From positions 1,054,001 to 1,118,000 of the forward strand of contig NZ_CP019607.1 of the NCBI RefSeq assembly GCF_001998865.1: a stretch of 64,000 bases of DNA. The letters are read 5' to 3'. The position numbers and the translations under genes are program-made. The notes below the pieces were generated by a model. The model searched no databases, was not told the origin of the DNA, and was given only the letters and a program-made list of their open reading frames with translations. The DNA is from Tessaracoccus flavescens. Its GTDB lineage: Bacteria > Actinomycetota > Actinomycetes > Propionibacteriales > Propionibacteriaceae. Below, one piece after another: positions 56,945 to 64,000 of this stretch (the stretch's first letter is position 1; each line of letters opens with the position of its first letter).

Positions 56945-57913
56945 TCACGAGTAGTGCCGCGTGGCGCGCTCCGCCGCGGCCACGACGTCGCCCCTGAGCC
57001 AGGCGGGCTCGACGAGGGTCAGCGAGGGTGCAGCAAGGACGGCCATGGCGGCGATCACATCGGTCTGCCGCACAGGCAGGCGCCACCTGAGCCGCCCGTC
57101 ACCCTCCTGCGTCTCGACGATGACGCCGCCCGCGACCAACTGCATCGACAGGAGCCTGCGAAGGCGGGGCGCCTCATCGGGGTCGACGAGGACCTCGATC
57201 CCGGTCGATCCAGTCTGCGACTCGAGGGCGCTTCGCAGCTCGCGCCACACCTCCAACACCGGACGGCGTTCGTGCGGCTCGGCGCGCTGCCGCAGCACCT
57301 CGACCTCTGCGACGCGCGAGACGCGGTAGGTCCTGACCCTCCCCCGGTGCTCGGCGACCAGGTACCAGCGCCCGGCATTGTCGACGAGCCCGATCGGGTC
57401 GAGCGTCCTGGCACGGGGCGCTGCCGACTCGGCGGAGGTGTAGCGAATCCGGAGCCGGCGGTGGGCCGCCAGAGCCTGCCGCAACGCCGGGAGCGCCGTG
57501 AGCGTCTCCTTCGCCCCGTACCAGGAGCGGCGATCGGCGGCGACGACGTCTGCCATGGCCTCCGCTCCGGCAACGGCATCGCTCGGGGCGGTGGCCGCGA
57601 TCTTCGCAAGGGCCCCGGCGAGGTCGGCGCCGAGACCGAGGTCGGTCGCGGTCTCGCGGGTCGCCCAGGCGAACAGCGCCTGGGCCTCACCTGTGGTCAA
57701 CCCGGAGGCCTGAGTCGTGTAACCCTCGACCAGCACACATCCTCCACCCCTCCCCTGCTCCGTGAACACGGGGACGCCAGACGCGGAGAGCGCCTGCATG
57801 TCGCGCAGCACGGTCCTCTCACTCACCTCGAGGCGTTCGGCGAGCCAGGACGCCTTCGCCCTGCGATGCCGCTGCAGCAGCATCAGGAGGCGGATCAGGC
57901 GGTCGGCTCGCAT
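56945..57913 (-). CDS. WYL-domain (YafY-type) transcriptional regulator
   Basis: 322 residues from ATG 57913. N-terminal HTH (MRADRLIRLLMLLQRHRRAK ... VSERTVLRDMQAL), central WYL domain (RIRYTS, LDPIGLVDNAGRWYLVAEHR, RTYRVSRVAEVEVL) and a WCX C-terminus. Ligand-sensing regulator transcribed divergently from the DinB-like gene at 58014 and probably acting at the palindrome between them. Confidence 0.9.
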   Translation of the reverse strand: MRADRLIRLLMLLQRHRRAKASWLAERLEVSERTVLRDMQALSASGVPVFTEQGRGGGCVLVEGYTTQASGLTTGEAQALFAWATRETATDLGLGADLAGALAKIAATAPSDAVAGAEAMADVVAADRRSWYGAKETLTALPALRQALAAHRRLRIRYTSAESAAPRARTLDPIGLVDNAGRWYLVAEHRGRVRTYRVSRVAEVEVLRQRAEPHERRPVLEVWRELRSALESQTGSTGIEVLVDPDEAPRLRRLLSMQLVAGGVIVETQEGDGRLRWRLPVRQTDVIAAMAVLAAPSLTLVEPAWLRGDVVAAAERATRHYS

Positions 57914-57932
57914 GCCAGAAAATGTGCCACAG

Positions 57933-57957
57933 AAACCAGACAGTGGATGTCTGGTTT
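57933..57957. promoter_or_regulatory. perfect 10-bp inverted repeat (probable WYL regulator operator)
   Basis: AAACCAGACA - GTGGA - TGTCTGGTTT, 20 bp upstream of the WYL gene and 56 bp upstream of the divergent DinB-like gene. A perfect palindrome in a divergent promoter region strongly suggests an operator. Confidence 0.75.
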
Positions 57958-58013
57958 GACGGATTGACTTGGTTTCGACACCACATCCGGTGTCTCGACG
58001 AAGGAGATCCACC

Positions 58014-58592
58014 ATGTCCGGTTTCGACCCCCGCCCCCTGCTCGGCAAGGCCCTCGACCAGATGGGAGAGCTCATCACGACCACCGACGACTCCCAGCGC
58101 GACCTGCCGACACCCTGCGCCGACTACACGGTCAGCCAGCTCATCGATCACATCCAGGCCGTCGTGCGGCGCATCGGCGCCGTGCTGTCCGGCCAGCCCT
58201 TCTGGTCGGTCCCCCAGTCGATCGAGAGCACAGACTGGCCCGCCGACTGGGCCGAAGGAAGGGCGGCCACCGACGCCGTGCTCGCCGACGACGCGATCCT
58301 CACGCGCGAGGTCCAGGTCCCATGGGGCCAGTCGGACGGGGCGGCGGCGGCCGCCTCCTACATCGGCGAGCTCGCCGTGCACGCCTGGGACCTCGCCGCC
58401 GCGACGGGGAGGTCGGAGCGACTCGATCCCGAGCTGGCGGCAGCGGCACTGCCCGCCTACCGGGCGAAGGTGCCCGCCGAACCACGCGGGGGTGACATCC
58501 CGTTCGGACCGGTGGTCGAGATCGGGGACGACGCCGGGCCGTACGAGAAGGTGGTCGCATGGACAGGCCGCGACCCGCAGTTCGCGGCCTGA
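58014..58592 (+). CDS. TIGR03086-type DinB-like / mycothiol-dependent metalloenzyme family protein
   Basis: 192 residues from ATG 58014 (AAGGAGA upstream). LPTPCADYTVSQLIDHI (first His ligand) and ELAVHAWDLAAATGR (further ligands) are the metal-binding motifs of the maleylpyruvate-isomerase-like group. Typical of actinobacteria. Probable target of the divergent WYL regulator. Confidence 0.85.
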   Translation: MSGFDPRPLLGKALDQMGELITTTDDSQRDLPTPCADYTVSQLIDHIQAVVRRIGAVLSGQPFWSVPQSIESTDWPADWAEGRAATDAVLADDAILTREVQVPWGQSDGAAAAASYIGELAVHAWDLAAATGRSERLDPELAAAALPAYRAKVPAEPRGGDIPFGPVVEIGDDAGPYEKVVAWTGRDPQFAA

Positions 58593-58597
58593 ACCGG

Positions 58598-58822
58598 TCA
58601 GGGCCGGGCGACGGTGAACAGGTCGCCCGGCTGGCAGCCGAGCACGTCGCACAGCGCGGTGAGGGTGCTGAACCGGATGGCCTTCGCCCTCTGGTTCTTG
58701 AGCACGGACAGGTTGACCTGGCTCACCCCGACGGCCTCCGCGAGAGCCGTCAACGTCATGCCCCGCTCCGCCAGGAGCTCGTCGAGCTGGCAGACGACGC
58801 GGTGCGGATCGTCGACAGGCAT
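58598..58822 (-). CDS. XRE/Cro-CI-type helix-turn-helix protein
   Basis: 74 residues: QLDELLAERGMTLTALAEAV GVSQVNLSVLKNQRAKAIR, and ALCDVLGCQPGDLF, as in YozG-type regulators that accompany DUF2975 proteins. Its ATG overlaps the stop of the DUF2975 gene by one base. Confidence 0.88.
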   Translation of the reverse strand: MPVDDPHRVVCQLDELLAERGMTLTALAEAVGVSQVNLSVLKNQRAKAIRFSTLTALCDVLGCQPGDLFTVARP

Positions 58823-59259
58823 CAGATCAGCCCTTCGACGTCGCCCTCGAGCTTCACACCCCTGGCGTAGGCCTCGGCGACAAGGGTCACCACCAGCCCG
58901 ATGCCGACGAACACCATCGCCACGCCGCTCTCCAGATAGAAGAGGCCGTCGTCATCGAAGGCGGCACGCATGAGGGCCGCGGTCACGAATCCATCCACCA
59001 CCATGTACACCAGCGGGCCGAACAGCAGCACCCACCCCAGGAGCCTCAGCCTGGTCAGGCTGCGCTCGACGAACGGAGCGGCAAAATCCGCGACGAGGCC
59101 GTAGACGCACCACACGACGCACAGTCCCACCGCGACGACGACGAGTCCGGGCAACAGCGAGGCCAGCCGGAGCCCCACCCCGGCCTCGAACCGCGCAAAG
59201 ACCTCAGTGACGTCGACGTCCGGGACCCCGGACTCCACGTGGTTGCCCGGCAGGCTCAC
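58822..59259 (-). CDS. DUF2975 membrane protein
   Basis: 145 residues, four predicted helices (near 32-58, 72-90, 93-110, 112-135). Ends YARGVKLEGDVEGLI, typical for DUF2975 before a YozG-type HTH gene. Overlaps the previous small gene by 4 bp. Function unknown. Confidence 0.82.
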   Translation of the reverse strand: MSLPGNHVESGVPDVDVTEVFARFEAGVGLRLASLLPGLVVVAVGLCVVWCVYGLVADFAAPFVERSLTRLRLLGWVLLFGPLVYMVVDGFVTAALMRAAFDDDGLFYLESGVAMVFVGIGLVVTLVAEAYARGVKLEGDVEGLI

Positions 59260-59402
59260 ACCGGAAAGGGCCGGGAGAACGCGCCGATGGCTGGCAGCAC
59301 CAGCCCCAGCACGACCAGACCGATCCCGATCACCACCAGCTGCACCCGGGTGAGTGCTGCATCGACACTGTCGAACCTGAAGAGTGACTTCTTCTCAGAC
59401 AT
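59256..59402 (-). CDS. 48-residue single-helix membrane protein
   Basis: From ATG 59402 (GGAAGTGG upstream): charged N-terminus MSEKKSLFRFDSVD, one hydrophobic helix VQLVVIGIGLVVLGLVLPAI. First gene of the DUF2975/XRE operon. Confidence 0.65.
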   Translation of the reverse strand: MSEKKSLFRFDSVDAALTRVQLVVIGIGLVVLGLVLPAIGAFSRPFPV

Positions 59403-59576
59403 CTCGTCCACTTCCTTTCTATCGAAAAACGAAAACAACGATTATCGATAGGTTCAAGGGTTCCGAGCAGGAAGCACGCGTCCGCTGCTGACGAATCGGG
59501 CGGCGACGAGGCGCCGCGTCCGACCAGAGCGGTGGGCCGCAGACGCCGTGCGGTCGGGATGCGGTAGACAAGGACC

Positions 59577-60746
59577 ATGAGCATCGACCTCGTCGCCCTC
59601 CGCCGCGACCTGCACCAGATCCCCGAAGTCGGCCTGCAGTTGCCGCAGACCCAGGCGAGGGTGCTCGAGGCACTCGAGGGCCTCCCCCTTGAGATCACGC
59701 TCGGGCGGTCGGTCTCGTCTGTGGTCGCGGTACTGCGCGGCGGCCGCCCGACGGAGGGCAAGCGACCCGTCGTCCTGCTGCGAGAAGACATGGACGCCCT
59801 TCCGGTCGAGGAGCTCACCGGCCTCGACTACGCCTCCACCAACGGCAACATGCACGCCTGCGGACACGACCTCCACATGTCGATGCTGGTCGGCGCCGCC
59901 CACGAACTGTGCGCCCGCCGGGAGGAGCTGGCAGGCGACGTGATCTTCATGTTCCAGCCCGGCGAGGAGGGCGTGGACGGGGCACGGTACATGCTCGAGG
60001 AGGGCGTCATGGACGCCGCAGGCTCACAGCCCGACTGGGTCTACGCGATCCACGTCTGGTCGGCGCTCGACCCCTGCGGAACCTTCTCGACCAAGCCGGG
60101 GACGGTGATGGCGAGCTCCGACGTGGCGAAGGTCCGCGTCGTCGGGAGGGGCGGCCACGGCTCGACGCCCCAGCGCGCGGCCGACCCGGTTCCGGCCCTC
60201 GCCGAGATCACCACCGCGCTGCAGACGATGGTCACGCGCCGCTTTGACGTCCAGGACCCGGTCGTGGTCACGGTCGGCCTGCTCCAGGCGGGCACGATCG
60301 CCAACGTGATTCCCGAGGACGGGCGTCTCGAGGCGACGCTGCGCACCTTCTCCCACGAGGCTCGCGACCGGCTGATCGAGACCATCCCCCAGGTGGTCGA
60401 AGGGATCGCCTCCGCGCACGGCGTCACCGGTGAGTTCACGCTGCTGGAGCAGTACCCCGTCACGATCAATGACGACGCGGAGGCCGATGTCGTGGCCGCC
60501 GTCGTCACGGAGCTGTACGGCGAGGACAGGCATGCGCGCTGGAGGCACCCCCTCGCCGGCGCCGAGGACTTCTCCCGCCTTCTGGAGCTGACCCCCGGGT
60601 GCTTCATCGGGCTCTCTGCCTGCCCGCCGGACATCGACCCGGACACGGCCCCCTTCAACCACTCCGCCTACGCGCGTTTCGACGACTCGGTGGTCGAGGA
60701 CGGGGCGCACCTGCTCGCGGAACTGGCGCTGCGCAAGCTGGGCTGA
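59577..60746 (+). CDS. M20-family amidohydrolase (hippurate / N-acyl-amino-acid hydrolase type)
   Basis: 389 residues. DMDALPVEE, MHACGHDLHMSMLVGAA (metal His), QPGEEGVDGARYML (catalytic Glu), GRGGHGSTPQRA in the dimerisation domain, and GAEDFSRLLE at the end. Cleaves N-acyl groups from amino acids using two metals; substrate unknown. Confidence 0.9.
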   Translation: MSIDLVALRRDLHQIPEVGLQLPQTQARVLEALEGLPLEITLGRSVSSVVAVLRGGRPTEGKRPVVLLREDMDALPVEELTGLDYASTNGNMHACGHDLHMSMLVGAAHELCARREELAGDVIFMFQPGEEGVDGARYMLEEGVMDAAGSQPDWVYAIHVWSALDPCGTFSTKPGTVMASSDVAKVRVVGRGGHGSTPQRAADPVPALAEITTALQTMVTRRFDVQDPVVVTVGLLQAGTIANVIPEDGRLEATLRTFSHEARDRLIETIPQVVEGIASAHGVTGEFTLLEQYPVTINDDAEADVVAAVVTELYGEDRHARWRHPLAGAEDFSRLLELTPGCFIGLSACPPDIDPDTAPFNHSAYARFDDSVVEDGAHLLAELALRKLG

Positions 60747-60749
60747 CGC

Positions 60750-61190
60750 TCACTCCAGGCCGGGCTCCCACGGCCGCGCAGAGATCTCGGGGCGGCTGTC
60801 CCACGCCTGGTCCATCATCGGCGAGGAGATCAGCATGTCCGCCGTCGCGGTGTTGCACGCCATCGGGACGTTCCAGACCGCGCCGATGCGCAACAGCGCC
60901 TTGACGTCGGGGTCATGCGGCTGTGGTTCCAGGGGATCCCAGAGGAAGAAGAGCATGTCGATGCGGCCCTCGGCGATCATGGCGCCGATCTGCTGGTCTC
61001 CGCCGACCGGGCCGGACAGCAGCCGCGTGACGGGAAGTCCGAGCTCGTACTCGAGCATGGTGCCCGTCGTGCCCGTCGCGTACAGGTGATGCCTGCTCAG
61101 GGTGCCGCGGTTGAACGCGGCCCAGCGGAGCAGGTCGTCCTTCTTGTTGTCGTGCGCCACGAGGGCGATGTGGTGCGAAACGCCTGCCAT
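60750..61190 (-). CDS. mgsA: methylglyoxal synthase
   Basis: 146 residues from ATG 61190. [44 protein letters not shown] with the catalytic Asp, and [20 protein letters not shown] are diagnostic. Converts dihydroxyacetone phosphate to methylglyoxal. Convergent with the M20 hydrolase gene, 3 bp apart. Confidence 0.93.
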   Translation of the reverse strand: MAGVSHHIALVAHDNKKDDLLRWAAFNRGTLSRHHLYATGTTGTMLEYELGLPVTRLLSGPVGGDQQIGAMIAEGRIDMLFFLWDPLEPQPHDPDVKALLRIGAVWNVPMACNTATADMLISSPMMDQAWDSRPEISARPWEPGLE

Positions 61191-61365
61191 GTCGTGCCTC
61201 CCCTTCGAGGTTGCGCCCATCGTACCGGGGCGCGGAGGCTGGGGTGGTCGCACGGGGCGAGGTGCGCTGTCACGCCCGGTTTCCCGTCCACATCGACGCC
61301 GATGCGCGAGCGCCGCGCGGCCCGGTAGGGACGCGCGGCGCCTTCGCCGGCACTTCGGCCGAGCC

Positions 61366-61530
61366 TCAGCCCTTCAGGCCAGAGGTGGCCCACCCGTCGA
61401 TGACGCGCTTCTGCATCGTGAAGAACAGCAGGAAGATCGGGCCATCGCCATCACCGGGGCCGCCATCATGAGCGCGTAGTCGCTGGTGTGCTGACCCCGG
61501 GAGCGTGGCGCTGCCGACGCTGAGCGCCAT
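61366..61530 (-). pseudogene. sugar ABC-transporter permease (MalG type), C-terminal remnant
   Basis: The minus strand encodes LALSVGSATLPG, then in shifted frames SDYALMMAAPVM and [24 protein letters not shown]-stop, the typical MalG-family C-terminus. At least two frameshifts and a missing N-terminal 200 residues make it a relic. Confidence 0.7.
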
Positions 61531-61743
61531 GTTGACCTCGCGACCACCGCAAGCGTGTACAGAGCGTATGCCCTGGGATCGAGCAGCGGACCTGGGCACT
61601 ATCCCGGCTCGATGGCTACACATCAACTCCAGTCGAGCCCCTTGACACGTGGTTCCTGGGGGCGTTGACTGCTAGCGATGGGGTCGGCGTCGGAGAGGCC
61701 TTGCCAGAAAGACATCGAGCAACACACTCGGATCGGAATAGAG

Positions 61744-62228
61744 ATGAAAGCAGTGGTGTACGAGGGGCCCCGTCAGGTCAGCACGAAGGACGTCCCGGAC
61801 GCGAAGATCGAGCGACCCACCGATGTCCTGGTCAGGGTGACGACGACAAACATCTGCGGCTCGGACCTCCACATGTACGAGGGGCGTACCTCCTTCGAAG
61901 TAGGCCGGACGTTCGGTCACGAGAACATGGGGGAGGTCATCGAAGTCGGTAGTGGCGTGGAGAAGGTCAAGGTCGGAGACCGGGTTGTGCTCCCGTTCAA
62001 CATCTCGTGCGGATTCTGTAAGAACTGCGAACGCGGCCTGACCAACTACTGTCTCGCCACCCAGCCCGATCCATCATTGGCCGGAGCGGCCTATGGGTTC
62101 GCCGACATGGGTCCCTATGGCGGTGGCCAAGCGGAGCTGCTCCGCGTGCCTTTCGGTGACCACAACGCGCTGCGCCTGGGCGAGGATGCGGAGGAGAGGG
62201 AGAACGATTACGTCATGCTCTCTGACAT
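61744..62228 (+). pseudogene. zinc-dependent formaldehyde/alcohol dehydrogenase, 5' part
   Basis: MKAVVYEGPRQVSTKDVPDA through LSDI: 161 codons of a glutathione-independent formaldehyde-dehydrogenase-like MDR protein. Catalytic zinc ligands ICGSDLHMYEG and FGHEN, structural zinc Cys in CGFCKNCERGLTNYC. Cut by the IS110 insertion after GACAT (62224-62228). Continuation at 63665. Confidence 0.88.
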
Positions 62229-62436
62229 ACATGATGGTAGGCGTCTTGGGGAGTCGTGACCCTGCCTCTGACTGGTGCCCTGCTGGGCTACCGACAAATT
62301 GATCCGTCCGGCTCTCCAAGGCATGGGTGACGACCGCCCGGCCATGACCTAATACGAGCCTGATCACGAGTCCGGTGTATGTCCTGTCTGACCAGACGGC
62401 CGTCACTCGACCCATCCCAGCGTTCAGGAGTAGGCC
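62229..62436 (+). ncRNA. candidate IS110 bridge RNA leader
   Basis: In the IS110 subgroup the left non-coding end encodes a structured bridge RNA with target- and donor-binding loops. The 208-bp leader here is of the right size and position, and contains several short hairpin candidates (for example CTGTCTGACCAGACGG near 62384). Assignment is by family analogy. Confidence 0.5.
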
Positions 62437-63645
62437 ATGACCATCATGACAAATCCCGGCGACCATGTCGCCGGCATCGATTCACACAAGGACACCATCC
62501 ACATCGCGGTGATCACCGCCACCGGCATCGAGGTCGCCGACCACGAGTTCGACACCACCACCGCGGGATACCGTCAGGCAGTGGCCTGGCTGGTCGCTCA
62601 CGGCCCGATCACCGCTGTCGGCGTGGAAGGAACCTCCAGCTACGGGGTCGGGATCACCGCCACCTTGCGCCGCAACGGGATCGGTGTCGTCGAGGTCAAC
62701 CGCACCCGCCCCGCCGAACGGCGCAAACAAGGCAAGACCGACCGGCTCGATGCCTACCGCGCTGCCCGGGCAGTCCTGTCCGGTGAGGCCACCACCGCCC
62801 CCAAGCACGACACCATCGAGCCCTTACGGGCGCTGGTGATCACCCGCCGCAGCGCGAACAAGGCCCTTCAGGCCTGCTGGCGTCAGATCAACAGTGTCCT
62901 GGTCAACGCCAGCCCCCGACTCCGCGACAAATACCGTGAACTGGGCCGCGACAAGCTTGTCGACCAGTTGGCCAGCACCCGCCCCGACCAGATCAAAGAC
63001 CTCCACGACGCCACCAGCCTGCGTGCCCTGCGTAGCCTCGCCCGACGTCACCAGTTCCTCCGCGCAGAGCTCGATGACCTCGATACGCAACTCGACGAGC
63101 ACACCACCGCCCGCAACCCAGGCCTGCGCGCTATCCACGGTATCGGCCCGGCACTGGCAGCGATCTTGCTGATCACCGCCGGTGACAACCCCGACCGGCT
63201 ACGCAGCCAAGCATCCTTCGCTGCCCTCTGCGGCACCAGCCCCATCCCCGTCTCCTCCGGCAAAACCCAACGCCACCGCCTCTCCCGCGGAGGCGACCGG
63301 CAAGCCAACTGGGCACTGCACCAAGCGATCAAAGTCCGCATGTCCCAGGACCAACGTACCCGCGACTACCGCGACCGCCACCTCGCCACTGGCAAGACAC
63401 TCGCAGCCGTCTACCGCAGCCTCAAACGCGCCCTCGTCAGAGAAGTCTTCAAAGCCCTCACGGGCCACTGCGAGATCCCCAACTACACCGACCTCAGACC
63501 AGCCCGACAAGCCAAGAACCTCACCCTCACCAACGCCGCCGAAGCCTGCCACACCTGGCCAGCACGCATCTCCGAAATAGAACTCGGCAAACGCCGAGAC
63601 GACAACCTCGCCCACCGCTACCGCGAATGGCTCACCGCCGCTTGA
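62437..63645 (+). CDS. IS110-family transposase (DEDD) with XRE-like C-terminal tail
   Basis: 402 residues; ATG 62437 has AGGAG nearby. N-terminal RuvC-like DEDD domain (AGIDSHKDTIHIAV, VGVEGTSSYG, KTDRLDAYRAARA) and C-terminal Tnp_20 domain (LRAIHGIGPALAAILL, FAALCGTSPIPVSSGKTQRH) with the catalytic Ser. The last 50 residues (RQAKNLTLTNAAEACHTWPA, RISEIELGKRRDDNLAHRYR) read like an XRE helix-turn-helix, an addition not present in well-studied members. Confidence 0.9.
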   Translation: MTIMTNPGDHVAGIDSHKDTIHIAVITATGIEVADHEFDTTTAGYRQAVAWLVAHGPITAVGVEGTSSYGVGITATLRRNGIGVVEVNRTRPAERRKQGKTDRLDAYRAARAVLSGEATTAPKHDTIEPLRALVITRRSANKALQACWRQINSVLVNASPRLRDKYRELGRDKLVDQLASTRPDQIKDLHDATSLRALRSLARRHQFLRAELDDLDTQLDEHTTARNPGLRAIHGIGPALAAILLITAGDNPDRLRSQASFAALCGTSPIPVSSGKTQRHRLSRGGDRQANWALHQAIKVRMSQDQRTRDYRDRHLATGKTLAAVYRSLKRALVREVFKALTGHCEIPNYTDLRPARQAKNLTLTNAAEACHTWPARISEIELGKRRDDNLAHRYREWLTAA

Positions 63646-63664
63646 CACCACATAGGAGCATCAT

Positions 63665-64000
63665 CTTCCCCACCGGCTACCACGCCACCGAGATGGCCGG
63701 CGTGATCCCCGGCGACAGCGTTGTGATCGCCGGGCGGGTCCGGGGGGGATTGATGGCCGCCCTGTCCGCGACGATCAAGGGCGCCGCAAAGGTGATGGTG
63801 GTCGATCGCCACCCTGACCGGCTCGCGCTGGCCGAGCAGATCGGTGCGATTGCCATCGACGACTCCAGGTCGACCCCGTGCAGGCTGTGCTGGACGAGAC
63901 GATGGGGCTCGGAGCTGACCGTGGTTGCGAATGCGTGGGCTACCAGGCCCACGATCCCCAGGGCAACGAGGACAACGCCGCCACCCTGAACATGCTCATC
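63665..64000 (+). pseudogene. zinc-dependent formaldehyde/alcohol dehydrogenase, 3' part, degenerate
   Basis: FPTGYHATEMAGVIPGDSVV continues the gene begun at 61744. The NAD-binding GxGxxG is garbled (AGRVRGGLM where GAGPVGLM is expected), and a base is missing near 63868, after which the correct continuation VDPVQAVLDETMGLGAD is in another frame. Runs to the window end. Confidence 0.8.

Larger units (their letters stand above)
62229..63664 (+). mobile_element. IS110-family element, 1,436 bp
   Basis: Boundaries follow from the interrupted gene: GACAT + CTTCCC rejoins DIFPTGYH. CAT occurs at both junctions, so ends float by 3 bp. No long terminal inverted repeats, a long 5' non-coding leader (208 bp) and a short 3' tail (19 bp): the layout of the IS110 subgroup. 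Confidence 0.88.

Overview
The window is GC-rich actinobacterial DNA. The right half is an ordinary chromosomal neighbourhood: cobS/cobU, serB, a succinyl-CoA:acetate-type CoA-transferase, methylglyoxal synthase, a DtxR/IdeR-type iron box and mycothiol-associated DinB-like genes. This mix fits a member of the Propionibacteriaceae such as a Tessaracoccus-like organism, but that placement is inference from gene content.

Positions 1 to about 28,980 form a genomic island. Its right boundary is a 29-nt copy of the 3' end of a tRNA-Ser gene (28952-28980) followed by that tRNA's own terminator, which looks like the attR of an integrated element extending left beyond the window. Reading leftward on the minus strand are a damaged conjugation module (13.7 to 6.6 kb) and then the first four genes of a type I BREX phage-defence locus, brxA-brxB-brxC-pglX, with pglX running off the left edge. 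The conjugation module has many 1-4 bp gene overlaps and includes a VirB4/TraC-like ATPase split by an IS256-family insertion, an SCO6880-like gene lacking its N-terminus, and a lytic transglycosylase/NlpC-P60 hydrolase.

The most remarkable stretch is 15,585-24,119. A DUF3644-type gene is split by a 7.4-kb nest bounded by a perfect 8-bp target duplication. Inside are two ISL3-family copies, one within the other. The second copy carries a 2.18-kb group II intron exactly between two codons next to its first catalytic Asp, so splicing would restore the frame. A RIT (recombinase-in-trio) element sits in its last 20 codons. To the right are an IS5-type remnant, a convergent DUF5131 (three-Cys motif) / TcmP pair of unknown function, and a truncated, frameshifted BTAD-type gene next to the att site.

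From 29 kb rightward the layout is chromosomal. It runs: ElaA acetyltransferase and TetR; a NarL-type two-component pair divergent from an ABC/FtsX exporter; DUF4432; a frameshifted lipoprotein; an iron-regulated siderophore-interacting protein with a 2H phosphoesterase; a methyltransferase with an in-frame UGA; a chimeric NDH-2/DeoR ORF; cobS-cobU; an RlmG-like methyltransferase; truncated HxlR and RibD-like genes; HtrA; SerB; a histidine phosphatase; the CoA-transferase; MarC; RfbB; a D-lactate dehydrogenase-type flavo/Fe-S protein; a nitrilase-like hydrolase; an aminotransferase; SPFH plus a ribbon-helix-helix protein; a small alarmone synthetase; a WYL regulator divergent from a DinB-like protein across a perfect operator; an XRE/DUF2975 operon; an M20 hydrolase; and MgsA. 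At the right edge a formaldehyde-dehydrogenase-type gene is interrupted by an IS110 element whose transposase has an XRE-like C-terminal tail.

The strongest candidates for something undescribed are the nested intron-in-transposase arrangement, the RIT element with its unusual terminal palindromes, the DUF5131/TcmP pair beside BREX, and the IS110 element with its putative bridge-RNA leader and HTH tail.
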